A DNA stretch of 64,000 nt from assembly GCF_029395355.1 (NCBI RefSeq), contig NZ_CP113913.1, positions 1,550,001 through 1,614,000 on the forward strand. The letters run 5' to 3'. This DNA comes from Bifidobacterium sp. ESL0800. Lineage in GTDB: Bacteria > Actinomycetota > Actinomycetes > Actinomycetales > Bifidobacteriaceae. The translations under genes were made by a program, and so were the position numbers. Shown in pieces: positions 27,802-37,412 of the stretch; position 1 is the first letter of the stretch, and each line of letters opens with the position of its first letter. The notes beneath the pieces were generated by a model, which saw nothing but the letters and a program-made list of their open reading frames with translations, was not told where the DNA came from and searched no databases.

Positions 27802-28953
27802 ATGACAAATGAATCCAGGTTCGTCGACCATCTGCCTTCTTCCAAAAGGGCGGTACGCGAGCTCTCGGAAAGCGTTTCCATATTACGGCGCGAGACCGAG
27901 AATCTCGAATCCAACGTCAAAGACATGTCTGCAAAAGTCAGAATTCAGTATGACAACTCGGAAATCCTGCGTCAAGATCACGAATTGCTGCAATCCCAAA
28001 TCGACCTGTTAAAAACTTATGATGCCCATATCGAACAGCTTCTATGGACCGCTCTTCGACGTGACGGCGAGGATGAACTCGTCGCGAAGAAGCGGATTTT
28101 CAAGAATATGTTTCACGCCACCGGCTCTCTGCGTCTGCTTCAGCTCGGCGGCGCTCAACTGCTCAAGGATTTTGATGCTCTCTGCCGCAAAAACTCCATC
28201 GATTACTGGATCAATTGCGGCACTTTGATCGGTGCCGTACGACATCAAGGTTTCATCCCTTGGGACGACGACATGGACCTGGGCATGACACGCGATCAAA
28301 TCCAAAAGCTCACCGAGCTGATTGACACGAATCCCCAATACAGCAAACGCTTCAAAGTCTCGCTGAACTATGATCCATACGCTTTCTGCCGACAGATTCG
28401 TTTCATGTACAACGACCCCAACAATCCCTGCTTCCTTGACCTGTTCATTTACGACTATGCCGAAGGCGACGCCGCAGAACAGTACTCGAAACGAAGCGCG
28501 TTGAGAGAAAGCCTTATTGACGCCCTTAAAGCTCTTCCGTTCTTTGAGCAATGGAAAGAGCACGGCTACGTGGCAGCCGGCGATGGGCATAGCGCGCAAG
28601 TTGAGGGAATCTTCGAAGATTACCGGCAACAGGCGTTGCAACAGCATGTCATCTCTGAAGACAAGGCAGACATCATCATGTACGGAATGGACAACTGGAC
28701 ACCGGACGACAATCTGTGTGCCTATTCGTCAACCGTTGTCTTTCCGCTCAAAGACCTGTCGTTCGAAGGTTCGAACGTGCTCGCGCCCCAGCATCCAGAA
28801 ACGATTCTCGAACGGGAATACGGCGACATCTACAATCTCCCCGACGACATGGTCTCTCATTTCGATCATGTCTCACGTAAGCTGTTCAAGAATCAAGCCG
28901 TTCTGGAATCGCTGAAAACCTCGATAAAAGATCCTGAAGGATATCTCGCCTGA
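27802..28953 (+). CDS. LicD-family protein with N-terminal coiled coil
   Basis: 383 residues. Residues 1-85 are polar and heptad-like (VRELSESVSILRRETENLE), probably a coiled coil. The LicD domain follows from about 115: YWINCGTLIGAVRHQGFIPWDDDMDLGM with the nucleotidyltransferase Asp-Asp-Asp-Met-Asp motif. LicD proteins transfer phosphocholine or related phospho-groups to surface glycans. The coiled-coil extension is not standard. It stands alone on its strand and ends in a shared terminator at 28958. Confidence 0.87.
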   Translation: MTNESRFVDHLPSSKRAVRELSESVSILRRETENLESNVKDMSAKVRIQYDNSEILRQDHELLQSQIDLLKTYDAHIEQLLWTALRRDGEDELVAKKRIFKNMFHATGSLRLLQLGGAQLLKDFDALCRKNSIDYWINCGTLIGAVRHQGFIPWDDDMDLGMTRDQIQKLTELIDTNPQYSKRFKVSLNYDPYAFCRQIRFMYNDPNNPCFLDLFIYDYAEGDAAEQYSKRSALRESLIDALKALPFFEQWKEHGYVAAGDGHSAQVEGIFEDYRQQALQQHVISEDKADIIMYGMDNWTPDDNLCAYSSTVVFPLKDLSFEGSNVLAPQHPETILEREYGDIYNLPDDMVSHFDHVSRKLFKNQAVLESLKTSIKDPEGYLA

Positions 28954-28957
28954 GAAC

Positions 28958-29001
28958 AGTTCGGAGAAGGCCTCCGGCACAGTCAAAGGCCTTCTCCGAA
29001 C
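28958..29001. terminator. Bidirectional terminator between licD-like gene and ABC exporter
   Basis: 28958-28973 and 28986-29001 form a perfect 16-bp inverted repeat (AGTTCGGAGAAGGCCT and its complement) between two convergent stops. Confidence 0.85.
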
Positions 29002-29012
29002 TCCGAAACGAA

Positions 29013-30332
29013 TCAATCTTCCCGCGGGCACTTCACCGTATCCAGTTCCTTGACCTGCATCGCCCGATCGCTGAGCAAAGCATAGTCTCTGTTGCGCTTG
29101 TTGCTGATATTGAAGAAACAGGAATTCTCATCGCTGGTGAACGCCACCATATCAGTGGTATCGTCATGAAGCGGATTGGGAGTACGCAACGAAGTCACGA
29201 TTCTGAACTGGCCGTTGTTGAACGGGTCCAGCGGAATCTCATAGCGCACCTTGACGTGGCCGTATTCCTTCATTTTCAGGCGTTTCGATCCGGTATCGTA
29301 GACTACTCCGCCTCGCTTGACGTCATACATGGCAATCGCCATATAGAAGTCCGTTCCCACTTCATCGAACTGATACTCGATTTCGAATTTGAACGGCTCG
29401 GCGCCGTCGACCACCTGGTTGGAAACTGGATTGACGCTTAAAATCGGCACGCGCTTGTTGAGGCCCGTCTCATACGCCTCTGCCTTTCCACCGCTTTCGC
29501 CGACCTGCTTTTCTTTATCCTTACGTTTGAGGTTTTCCAGTGTGTAGCGGTCAGCCACATCATTTTTGTTGCCGCTGGCGATGATTTTGCCGTCTTTGAT
29601 GAGAATGGCATCATTACAGTATTTCTTGACCGATTCCATACTATGGGTGACAAGGATGACCGTTTTTGTCGGATCTTGTTTAACCTCGGCGAAGAAGTTA
29701 TCGCACTTGCGCTGGAACGCTTCGTCACCGACCGCCAGTACTTCATCGAGCACCAGAATATCGCCTTGCGCTTTAATGGCCACGGAAAAAGCCAAACGCA
29801 CCTGCATACCGGAGGAATAGTTCTTGAGCTTCTGGTCCATGAAATCCTCAAGCTCGGCAAACTGCACGATATCGTCATACATGGCGTCGATTTCGGCATG
29901 AGTAAAGCCAAGCAGCGCCCCATTGAGGTAGACGTTCTCGCGCCCTGTCAGTTCTGGGTTGAAACCGACACCAAGCTCAATGAACGGGACCAGTTTGCCC
30001 GTGACATCCACAGTTCCTTGTTCTGGCACATAGATACCGGAAATGATTTTGAGCAACGTCGATTTGCCGGAACCGTTTCTGCCTACGATGCCGAAGAAAT
30101 CACCTTGATGGACGTCGAAGCTGATGTCCTTGAGTACCTTCTGCTCGGTGTATCCCTTGATGCCTTTGGTCCAATTGAGGAACGCCATCTTGATGCCCGT
30201 AGCCTGTTCGGTAGGCAGCCTGAACGATTTCGAGACGTTTTTCACCGAAAGGACGACGGGTGATTCACCACGTGACCTGATGGCTTCGTCTTTGGCAGTG
30301 CCGTTCTTATCCATAAAATTTTTTGCTGTCAT
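29013..30332 (-). CDS. Polysaccharide export ABC transporter ATPase (Wzt/TagH type)
   Basis: 439 residues from ATG 30332, which lies one base after the permease stop (GAGGT upstream), so the two are translationally coupled. Walker A GRNGSGKST at about 80, signature YSSGMQVRLAF, Walker B ILVLDEVLAVGDEA, switch VTHSME. The 150-residue C-terminal domain (from RVPILSVNPVSNQ) is a beta-rich Wzt-type substrate-recognition domain that in relatives selects the finished polysaccharide chain end. This implies the island's glycan is exported complete by an ABC route. Confidence 0.93.
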   Translation of the reverse strand: MTAKNFMDKNGTAKDEAIRSRGESPVVLSVKNVSKSFRLPTEQATGIKMAFLNWTKGIKGYTEQKVLKDISFDVHQGDFFGIVGRNGSGKSTLLKIISGIYVPEQGTVDVTGKLVPFIELGVGFNPELTGRENVYLNGALLGFTHAEIDAMYDDIVQFAELEDFMDQKLKNYSSGMQVRLAFSVAIKAQGDILVLDEVLAVGDEAFQRKCDNFFAEVKQDPTKTVILVTHSMESVKKYCNDAILIKDGKIIASGNKNDVADRYTLENLKRKDKEKQVGESGGKAEAYETGLNKRVPILSVNPVSNQVVDGAEPFKFEIEYQFDEVGTDFYMAIAMYDVKRGGVVYDTGSKRLKMKEYGHVKVRYEIPLDPFNNGQFRIVTSLRTPNPLHDDTTDMVAFTSDENSCFFNISNKRNRDYALLSDRAMQVKELDTVKCPRED

Positions 30333-30333
30333 G

Positions 30334-31167
30334 CTAAAGTACCTCTGCAAACTTGCTGCTGTGCTTGCGGAATTCGTGAATACCGAGCCAAATGATAATG
30401 ACGGAAAGAACGTAGGGAATCAGATCGATCCAAGTCGTGTTGACAATCGACCAAACGGTGTCGACGTATTCAGGCGAAAGCAGGTTGTGACGAATGTCCA
30501 TGATGGCCTGCGTGCTCGGATTGAGCATCAAAAGTTTCGCGGCCCACGCGAAATGCGGATTTTGGGTAACCATGGAAATCGGATAGATAACCGGTGTGGC
30601 ATAGAAAAGCGCCTGCAGCGCGACCTCCCAGATATGGGCGATATCACGATAATAAACGTACATCGTCCCCAGCAATAACGCCACGCCAAGGGCGAGCAGA
30701 TAAAGCTGAATGATGCTCAAGGGCACGAGCAAGACGCGCCAGGTGTAATGGGCATGTGTGAAGAAGCCGAAAACGATGACCACGACCATGTTAATCCCCA
30801 GGGAAATCATGGAGCCCATGGTGGTGGCAGCGACGATAATGTAGTTCGGGAAATGAATCTTGCGCAGCAGATCACCACGGTCGACCACGGAACGCATACC
30901 CATCGAAGTCGCCTCGCTGAAGAAGCCCCACAGACAGTTGCCACAAAGCAAAGAAATGGTGTAAGTCGGGGTACCATCCGTGAATTTGAGGAACTTGACG
31001 AACACCACATACATCACGCAGAACAACATCAGCGGCTTAAGGACCGACCATAGAACACCGAGGAACGAACCCTGATAACGCAGCTGGAAATCGGTTTTCA
31101 CCAACTCCTTGAATATCACAATCGCATAGTGGTACCTCTTCTGGAGGCGTTTGATCAACTCGGTCAC
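30334..31167 (-). CDS. Polysaccharide export ABC transporter permease (Wzm/TagG type)
   Basis: 277 residues from GTG 31167 with AAAGGAA upstream; an upstream in-frame extension to 31203 is not supported. Six membrane spans of the ABC-2 type; starts LVKTDFQLRYQGSFLGVLWS, which is the family signature, and includes SLLCGNCLWGFFSEA. Forms the channel with the ATPase at 29013 for undecaprenyl-linked glycan. Confidence 0.92.
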   Translation of the reverse strand: MTELIKRLQKRYHYAIVIFKELVKTDFQLRYQGSFLGVLWSVLKPLMLFCVMYVVFVKFLKFTDGTPTYTISLLCGNCLWGFFSEATSMGMRSVVDRGDLLRKIHFPNYIIVAATTMGSMISLGINMVVVIVFGFFTHAHYTWRVLLVPLSIIQLYLLALGVALLLGTMYVYYRDIAHIWEVALQALFYATPVIYPISMVTQNPHFAWAAKLLMLNPSTQAIMDIRHNLLSPEYVDTVWSIVNTTWIDLIPYVLSVIIIWLGIHEFRKHSSKFAEVL

Positions 31168-31372
31168 GAATATTCCTTTTGTCGGCTGACACTCTTCAAG
31201 CAATGATACTGACGACTTATTTTAAGAGCACCGTTTGTCATGAGAATTGGTTAGAGCATAAAATTGATAAAATCTTTTCTTTTCCGGAATTTCAGCTATC
31301 GCCATTTCTAGCAACCACTCGCTATAATCACTCTACAGATAATTACTTTGGAACGGTAAAGGCAAAAGGCAT

Positions 31373-33268
31373 ATGGATTCGAAGGCTCAGGAAAATCAGC
31401 CCCGCATAAGGATTTTCATTTCCTCGCACAAGCACGTCAATGCACCGCAGGGCGAGTGCATGCAGCTCGTGCAGGTCGGTGCGGCACACGCTCCTGAACA
31501 TTTCGAAGAGATGGCCCACCACGATGATGAAGGCGAGAACATCTCCGAGAAAAACCCCATGTACTGTGAGCTGACCACCCAGTATTGGGCATGGAAAAAC
31601 GTTGATGCTGATTACTACGGTTTCTGCCATTACCGCCGGTACTTCGATTTCAGCGACGTAAAACACGAAGAGAACGCCTACGGCGAGGTCATGGACAGCT
31701 ACATCGACCAAGCTGCACTGAACAAGTATGGCATCAACGACGAAACCATCCAACGCATCGTTCCGGGCTATGACGTCATCACCACGCCTTTCGGCGATTT
31801 GCGCAGGATCATCGACCAACACAAAACACCCACGGCCGTATGGCACGCCGCCACTCAGCTGCATGATGACGATCTGAAAAGGATGCGGGACATCATCGGC
31901 AAGTTGCAGCCGGAGTATCTGAAAGATGCCGACACATTCCTGAACGGCAATAGTTCCTGCTTCTGCAACATGTTCATCATGAAGAAGGAAATCTTCTTCG
32001 ATTACTGCGAATGGATCTTCCCCATCCTCGAAGAGTTCGAGCGCGAGACGGACATGTCGAAATACAGCAAGGAGGCGCTGCGGACTCCCGGGCATCTGGC
32101 GGAACGTCTGCTGAACATCTACCTGCTGCACCACAAGCGGGTCGGCACTGATTGGAAGATGAAAGAACTGCAATGCGTGCATTTCACCCATCCCGAACCA
32201 GACCAACCCTTGGCTCCGATTGCCGAAGTCGGCAAGCCACTCGTGCCGGTGGTTTTCGCAGCGAATGAGAAATATGTTCCGCAACTGGCAACGGCCATCT
32301 ATTCTGCCATGTCCAACGCCTCGAAAGACAGGCATTACGATGTGGTAGTGCTCCAGCGCGACATCACGCCAATCAGCCAGCGACGTATGCAGATGTTCTT
32401 CGAACGCTTCGAGAACATGACATTGCGTTTTGTCGACGTCGACCGTGAAATATCACGGTATCATCTGAGTACCAACAACCCTCACATCAGCATCGAAACC
32501 TATTATCGCTTCGTCATTCAGGGTATTCTGCCCTTCTATGACAAGGTCCTCTATCTTGATGCCGACATTATCGTCACCGGCGATATCGCAGAGCTTTACG
32601 ATACCGAAATCGGTGACAACCTTCTCGCCGCAGCTCATGACATCGATTTCCTGAGCAACCTCAACGTCAAGAACGGCAAACGCCCCCAATACGCAACCGA
32701 GACGCTCAAGATGCACGACCCATACGCCTACTTCCAGGCCGGTGTTCTGATTTTGAACACCAAAGCGATGCGTCAGTATCATTCCGTCGAGCAGTGGCTC
32801 ACACTGGCCACAAATCCGGATTACATCTATAACGATCAGGACGTGCTCAATGTGCAGTGCGAAGGGCGAATGACATATCTGCCCTGGCAATGGAATGTGC
32901 TGCACGACTGCGCCGGCCGTGTCTCCGAGCTATTCGTATCCGCACCCAACAACGCGTATGACGCGTATATGCAGTCTCGGAAAGACCCGAAGATCATTCA
33001 TTACGCCGGTTTTATCAAACCTTGGAACGACCCTGACTGCGATTTCGCCTATCTCTATTGGGAATATGCAAGGGAAACCCCATTCTATGAACAGCTCATC
33101 AAAAAAGTGGTTGTCTCCGACCGTCCAAAGACTCGGAAAAAGAAGTCCGGCAAACCCCGTGCGGTAAAGAAAAACAGCGGTCTGCGCAGAATACTGGATC
33201 CGATTCTTCCGATAGGGTCGAAAAGACGCGAATTCTTCAAGGTCATAGGACGTGTTATACGGCACTGA
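31373..33268 (+). CDS. DUF4422-GT8 fusion glycosyltransferase (copy 2)
   Basis: 631 residues from ATG 31373 with AAAAGG upstream. Same architecture as the protein at 19322: DUF4422 domain (KNPMYCELTTQYWAWKN, GFCHYRRYFDF) to about 265, then GT8 (VPVVFAANEKYVPQLATAIY, DxD in LYLDADIIVTGD, KIIHYAGFIKPW). The two proteins can be aligned end to end, including the closing IGSKRREFFKV / IGSKRREVLKV. The C-terminal linker here has a basic insert (RPKTRKKKSGKPRAVKK). Confidence 0.9.
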   Translation: MDSKAQENQPRIRIFISSHKHVNAPQGECMQLVQVGAAHAPEHFEEMAHHDDEGENISEKNPMYCELTTQYWAWKNVDADYYGFCHYRRYFDFSDVKHEENAYGEVMDSYIDQAALNKYGINDETIQRIVPGYDVITTPFGDLRRIIDQHKTPTAVWHAATQLHDDDLKRMRDIIGKLQPEYLKDADTFLNGNSSCFCNMFIMKKEIFFDYCEWIFPILEEFERETDMSKYSKEALRTPGHLAERLLNIYLLHHKRVGTDWKMKELQCVHFTHPEPDQPLAPIAEVGKPLVPVVFAANEKYVPQLATAIYSAMSNASKDRHYDVVVLQRDITPISQRRMQMFFERFENMTLRFVDVDREISRYHLSTNNPHISIETYYRFVIQGILPFYDKVLYLDADIIVTGDIAELYDTEIGDNLLAAAHDIDFLSNLNVKNGKRPQYATETLKMHDPYAYFQAGVLILNTKAMRQYHSVEQWLTLATNPDYIYNDQDVLNVQCEGRMTYLPWQWNVLHDCAGRVSELFVSAPNNAYDAYMQSRKDPKIIHYAGFIKPWNDPDCDFAYLYWEYARETPFYEQLIKKVVVSDRPKTRKKKSGKPRAVKKNSGLRRILDPILPIGSKRREFFKVIGRVIRH

Positions 33269-33392
33269 GCTGATACATCCTATTCTCGATGAACAGTAAC
33301 CTAAAGATCATAATATAAATAGTGTTGGTTGCTTTTGGCTTTGCGAAACTACAGACGCCTTCCTATTCGGTCTATCAGCTATAGTTACGTTT

Positions 33393-34406
33393 ATGCCGCA
33401 AAACAAACAACCGCGTATCGCCGTGCTTCTCCCCTGCTATAACGAAGAAGTGACCATAGGCAAGGTGGTACGCGATTTTCATAGAGCTTTGCCCGATGCG
33501 GCAATCTATGTCTACGACAACAATTCGACCGATAAAACCGCCCAGATCGCCAGCAGTGAAGGTGCCATCGTCCGCAAGGAACCGCGTCAAGGCAAAGGCA
33601 ACGTTATCCGCGCGATGTTTGAGGACATCGACGCCGACGTGTACGTGATGGCGGACGGCGACGACACCTATCCGGCAGAATCCGCACCGGAAATGGTTCA
33701 GAAAATCGTCGACGGCTACGACATGGTCATCGGAGATCGGCTGAGTTCCACCTATTTCGAGGAAAACAAACGCCCATTCCATAACTTCGGCAACCGACTG
33801 GTGCGCGGTTCCATCAATTTCCTTTTCGGTTCGCATGTACATGACATCATGACCGGCTATCGGGCGTTCTCGTTCACATTCGTGAAAACCTATCCGGTGC
33901 TCTCCCACGGCTTTGAAATCGAAACCGAAATGACGATTCACAGCCTCAACAACAACCTGCGTATCTACGAAATGCCGATTCAATACCGGGACCGCCCCGC
34001 AGGATCGGTGAGCAAACTCGACACGGTCGGCGACGGCATCAAAGTGCTCAATACGATTTTCCAGATGATTCGTGAATACAAGCCTCTTCCGTTCTTCGGA
34101 GGCTGTGGGCTGGTCGTCGCTCTTGTCGGCTTGGGTTTCATGCTGAGTGTCATGATCGATTTCTGGCATACAGGTATGGTTGCGCGCTTCCCGACATTAA
34201 TCGGAGCTGTGATGCTGGTGATAGCAGGACTCCTGCTCTTTATAACCGGCATCATTCTGGACGTCATCGCCAAAAACGAGCGCAAGCTGTTCATCAGCGA
34301 CAGCAATAAATTCGCCTACATGTGCAGGACACGTCACTTTATCAACCATTACAGCACAGTATCCGCCGATTCCACGCCTGCCAATACACCAAAGGAACTA
34401 CGATAA
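33393..34406 (+). CDS. GT2-family glycosyltransferase with C-terminal membrane anchor
   Basis: 337 residues from ATG 33393. No clear ribosome site, so it may be leaderless. Dolichyl-phosphate-mannose-synthase-like fold: VLLPCYNEEVTIGKVV, YDNNSTDKT, the DxD in MADGDDTYP, and GYRAFS. Residues about 235-300 contain two membrane spans. Such enzymes charge polyprenyl phosphate with a sugar for later extracytoplasmic use, which would supply the GT-C-like DUF6020 proteins of the island. Last gene of the island. Confidence 0.88.
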   Translation: MPQNKQPRIAVLLPCYNEEVTIGKVVRDFHRALPDAAIYVYDNNSTDKTAQIASSEGAIVRKEPRQGKGNVIRAMFEDIDADVYVMADGDDTYPAESAPEMVQKIVDGYDMVIGDRLSSTYFEENKRPFHNFGNRLVRGSINFLFGSHVHDIMTGYRAFSFTFVKTYPVLSHGFEIETEMTIHSLNNNLRIYEMPIQYRDRPAGSVSKLDTVGDGIKVLNTIFQMIREYKPLPFFGGCGLVVALVGLGFMLSVMIDFWHTGMVARFPTLIGAVMLVIAGLLLFITGIILDVIAKNERKLFISDSNKFAYMCRTRHFINHYSTVSADSTPANTPKELR

Positions 34407-34505
34407 TCTGCTCGTCCCCAATCACAGCAGAGAAAAGATGAATCAAGAATTCATCTCTGAATCGGAGGAATATCGCAAAGCTCTGGATAAATAAAAGTTT
34501 CTAAA

Positions 34506-34551
34506 GATAGCAAAGGGCCCAGAACAATAATGTCTGGACCCTTTTGCTATC
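34506..34551. terminator. Bidirectional terminator at right border of the polysaccharide island
   Basis: GATAGCAAAGGG.. (34506-34523) pairs with ..CCCTTTTGCTATC (34533-34551) with one bulge, between convergent stops at 34406 and 34578. Confidence 0.8.
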
Positions 34552-34577
34552 TATCGAATCCCCGCATATTTCATTTC

Positions 34578-37412
34578 TCACCGATGCAAGGCGACCCAAC
34601 GCTGGACGACCGTCCCATTATCGTTATATGTCTGCACCGTATTCCCGTTGAACATACCAGCACCATAAATGTCCAAGACGAGTCCCGAATCCAACGCGGA
34701 GACCAGTTTGAAAGCATTGCCGTCCTTGACCGCAATCCATTTCTGTGCATAGGTCCCGTTGGATGAATACTGCTGCATACTCACGCCAGGACGATCTTGG
34801 GCGCTATTGATGTCAAGAACTTTACCCGACGAGACGTTGGTAAACGTGATATATCCAGCGCCATCGTGGCTGACGCGCCAACGCTGTGCGCCCGTTCCGT
34901 TGTTGGAATAGAGCTGCACGCGAGCGCTGTCCCACCAAGCCGCACCGCTGACATCGAGTACCATCCAATTGTTGTACTTGGAGCCGATCACATAGGTGCC
35001 ATCCGTCAAATCGGAACGATGTGCGGCCGCAAGTTCATCAATCATCTGACGCCGTGTCTTGACAGTCTCGATGGCCCAGCGCTGCGCGTAAGTGCCATTG
35101 CCATCATAAAGCTGCACCTTCTGGCTCCTGGTAGCATTGCCGCCAGGAATATCTATCGCCTTATCGGCGGCGCAAGTGGTATAGAAAGCGTATTGTCCGC
35201 TGGACTGTTCTCGAAGCGCCCAGTGCTGGGCACAGGTTCCGTTAGCCGCATACTGGTCAATCATCGCGCCGTTTGCAGTATTTGCGTTACCCAAATCAAC
35301 GGCTTTGCCAGAATTGGAATTCCTGATTTCGTAGATGCCATTACCCACCCAGTTGAAGGTATATTTCTGCGCATCCGTATTGTTCCAATCATAAACCTGC
35401 AGCCTCGCAGTATCATACAACGCGGCACCGGGTACATCGAGAACCACATTGCCCGCAAGCGAACGAATACGTTTATTGCCTCCGGAAACTGATGAAATCG
35501 TGCTGAAAATAAACTGCTGTGCCCGAGTCAGATTCGGATCCCAGAGTTGCAGCTTAGTACCACTTCTCGTACTGGCATTTGGCAAATCAAGTACGAAGTT
35601 ACCAAGCTTCGATTGGATATACATTCCGCCTTTCCCTGCATTACGCAGATACCAACGTTGAGCGTCGCTCCCATTCGCATCCCATTGTTGGACAGGAGCA
35701 CCGGCGTAGGCCTGCGCGCCACTGATATCCAACACTTTGCCGGAATTGACATTCTGGATTTCATATGAACCATCATCACGATGCCGAGTCAATTTATATT
35801 GCTGCGCTTTCGAACCGATGGCATCATAAAGCTGGATTTTCGTTCCTGAAAGACTTGAACCATTAGGAATATCAAGACCGGCTGAATCCCTGGCTGACGA
35901 ACTAATATAATACGTATCATTCGGCAATGCTGCAGCCTGATAACCGCTCATCTGTGGCGCAACGGCAGACATCCCCATACCGCTGTTGGAATAGTTGTAG
36001 TTGCCGAAGGCGTTGATATCCACACTGCCGCTGATGCCGCCGATACTGCCGTTGTCGGCGTACTGCCAGCCTCGGTCGTTGGTGGAATAGCCGAAGCCGG
36101 TGCGGGCGCCGTAGCTCGCGACCCAGCGAGTGCTGCTGCGAATATTGTACGAATTGAGAGGCCCGTTAAGATACGCGGTGTATGAATATACGGACAGATT
36201 GTTGTAACCATTGGCCTGCATACGCCACCACCAATTGTTGACGATGCCGTCATAGGTACCGGAATCATTGGGATGGTAATGTCCTGACCAAGGCGCATAG
36301 CCCTCCAGATCATAAAATACGGGATAGCTTAAATCTCCCGGATTCACGCCCGCGTTACGCAACAGCGAAGCCGTGTCATTGCCTTCAGCTGCACCGGTGT
36401 TGCCGTCGTACGCATACGAATAGATATAAACGCCGAACGGAATGCCCAACCGCTTGCATTCGTTGATATTGCGCCGAGCCTGACTATCATATCCGTTGCC
36501 CCAGCCAAAGCTCAGACGAATAATCGCGCCCTCTACGCCGGAGTTTTTAACGGCCTGCCAATTGATGGTGCCTTGCCATTGCGAGACGTCGATCACGCCC
36601 TTGGCCTGCTGGGCGAAGAGATTGCCACCGGCCTCGAAGAACGCCGGAGTACCGTTATAATGCCCCCAATAGGCGCCGTATTGGTTGTTCTGCAGCGCAA
36701 CGTTGCGAACGCTGCCGCTCGTCGCTTTCGCTTTCTTCCCGGTCTTAACGACCTTGTCGGCCTTTCTCCTCGTAATGTCCGAGGCGCCGCTCACTTTGGA
36801 GGACGAGGCAGAGGAATCGGCGTTGCTGTTGCTGCTGCTGCCACCATTCGCACCATTGTTGCCATTCGTACTGCTGCCGCTGTTAGCCGTATCCGTCGCA
36901 TTGGCATCGCCGCCGTTCTTTTCAACGGCCTGCTTCACCTTATCGGCTTCGACCGGGATGAATCGCTTGCCATCGGTCTTTGCCAGCGGATCAGCGGGCT
37001 TGTCTTTCGTCCCGACCACCTTCGGATCGGTCACGGGCTTGCCGGTCTCCACATTCTTGACCTGTCCGTCCTTGGTCACGGCCAGATCCTTCGAAACCAC
37101 GGTCGCGTCGTCTGGCACGGCGGCGCTGACCTTGTCGGGCAGCTTCTGGCTTGGGTTGTCCGGCATGGCGTCTTTCGGCGCATCGACGGCCGGCAACGTC
37201 TTTTGGTTGCCGATGGTTTTGGCGCCGAAGCCGCTGCCCTGCCCGCCAAGCTGACTATTCGAAGCCGCAGATCCGATACCAGCCTGGTCGAAACCGCTCA
37301 GATTGGTGTCCTGCGCCGCCTGCGCCGGCACCGCAGTCAATGCCAGCCCCAACGCGGGCACCGCCACCACAGCCGCAAGTTTGGTAGCCGCTGCCACTAG
37401 CTTGTCCTTCAT
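34578..37412 (-). CDS. Secreted GH25 muramidase with nine ricin-type lectin repeats
   Basis: 944 residues from ATG 37412, where a signal peptide (MKDKLVAAATKLAAV to QAA) begins after AAAGG; an upstream in-frame ATG at 37514 would give 34 extra residues. Residues ~30-250 are a low-complexity Ser/Asn/Asp/Lys region. GH25 domain at about 274-475: IDVSQWQGTINWQ, IRLSFGWGNG, the catalytic Asp/Glu pair in FYDLEG, and VDINAFGNY. From about 495 to the end are nine beta-trefoil repeats, each with a QxW/QxY/QxF mark (QRW, QKW, QHW and variants), i.e. three trefoil lobes. The enzyme should cleave peptidoglycan, with the lectin part binding wall or host sugars. Confidence 0.92.
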   Translation of the reverse strand: MKDKLVAAATKLAAVVAVPALGLALTAVPAQAAQDTNLSGFDQAGIGSAASNSQLGGQGSGFGAKTIGNQKTLPAVDAPKDAMPDNPSQKLPDKVSAAVPDDATVVSKDLAVTKDGQVKNVETGKPVTDPKVVGTKDKPADPLAKTDGKRFIPVEADKVKQAVEKNGGDANATDTANSGSSTNGNNGANGGSSSNSNADSSASSSKVSGASDITRRKADKVVKTGKKAKATSGSVRNVALQNNQYGAYWGHYNGTPAFFEAGGNLFAQQAKGVIDVSQWQGTINWQAVKNSGVEGAIIRLSFGWGNGYDSQARRNINECKRLGIPFGVYIYSYAYDGNTGAAEGNDTASLLRNAGVNPGDLSYPVFYDLEGYAPWSGHYHPNDSGTYDGIVNNWWWRMQANGYNNLSVYSYTAYLNGPLNSYNIRSSTRWVASYGARTGFGYSTNDRGWQYADNGSIGGISGSVDINAFGNYNYSNSGMGMSAVAPQMSGYQAAALPNDTYYISSSARDSAGLDIPNGSSLSGTKIQLYDAIGSKAQQYKLTRHRDDGSYEIQNVNSGKVLDISGAQAYAGAPVQQWDANGSDAQRWYLRNAGKGGMYIQSKLGNFVLDLPNASTRSGTKLQLWDPNLTRAQQFIFSTISSVSGGNKRIRSLAGNVVLDVPGAALYDTARLQVYDWNNTDAQKYTFNWVGNGIYEIRNSNSGKAVDLGNANTANGAMIDQYAANGTCAQHWALREQSSGQYAFYTTCAADKAIDIPGGNATRSQKVQLYDGNGTYAQRWAIETVKTRRQMIDELAAAHRSDLTDGTYVIGSKYNNWMVLDVSGAAWWDSARVQLYSNNGTGAQRWRVSHDGAGYITFTNVSSGKVLDINSAQDRPGVSMQQYSSNGTYAQKWIAVKDGNAFKLVSALDSGLVLDIYGAGMFNGNTVQTYNDNGTVVQRWVALHR

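Noticed and set aside
15753-34406. Mobile element origin for the island
   Set aside because: No transposase, integrase or flanking direct repeats were seen; the neighbouring tRNA-Ser at 38861 is not at its border. Transfer remains possible but is not shown.
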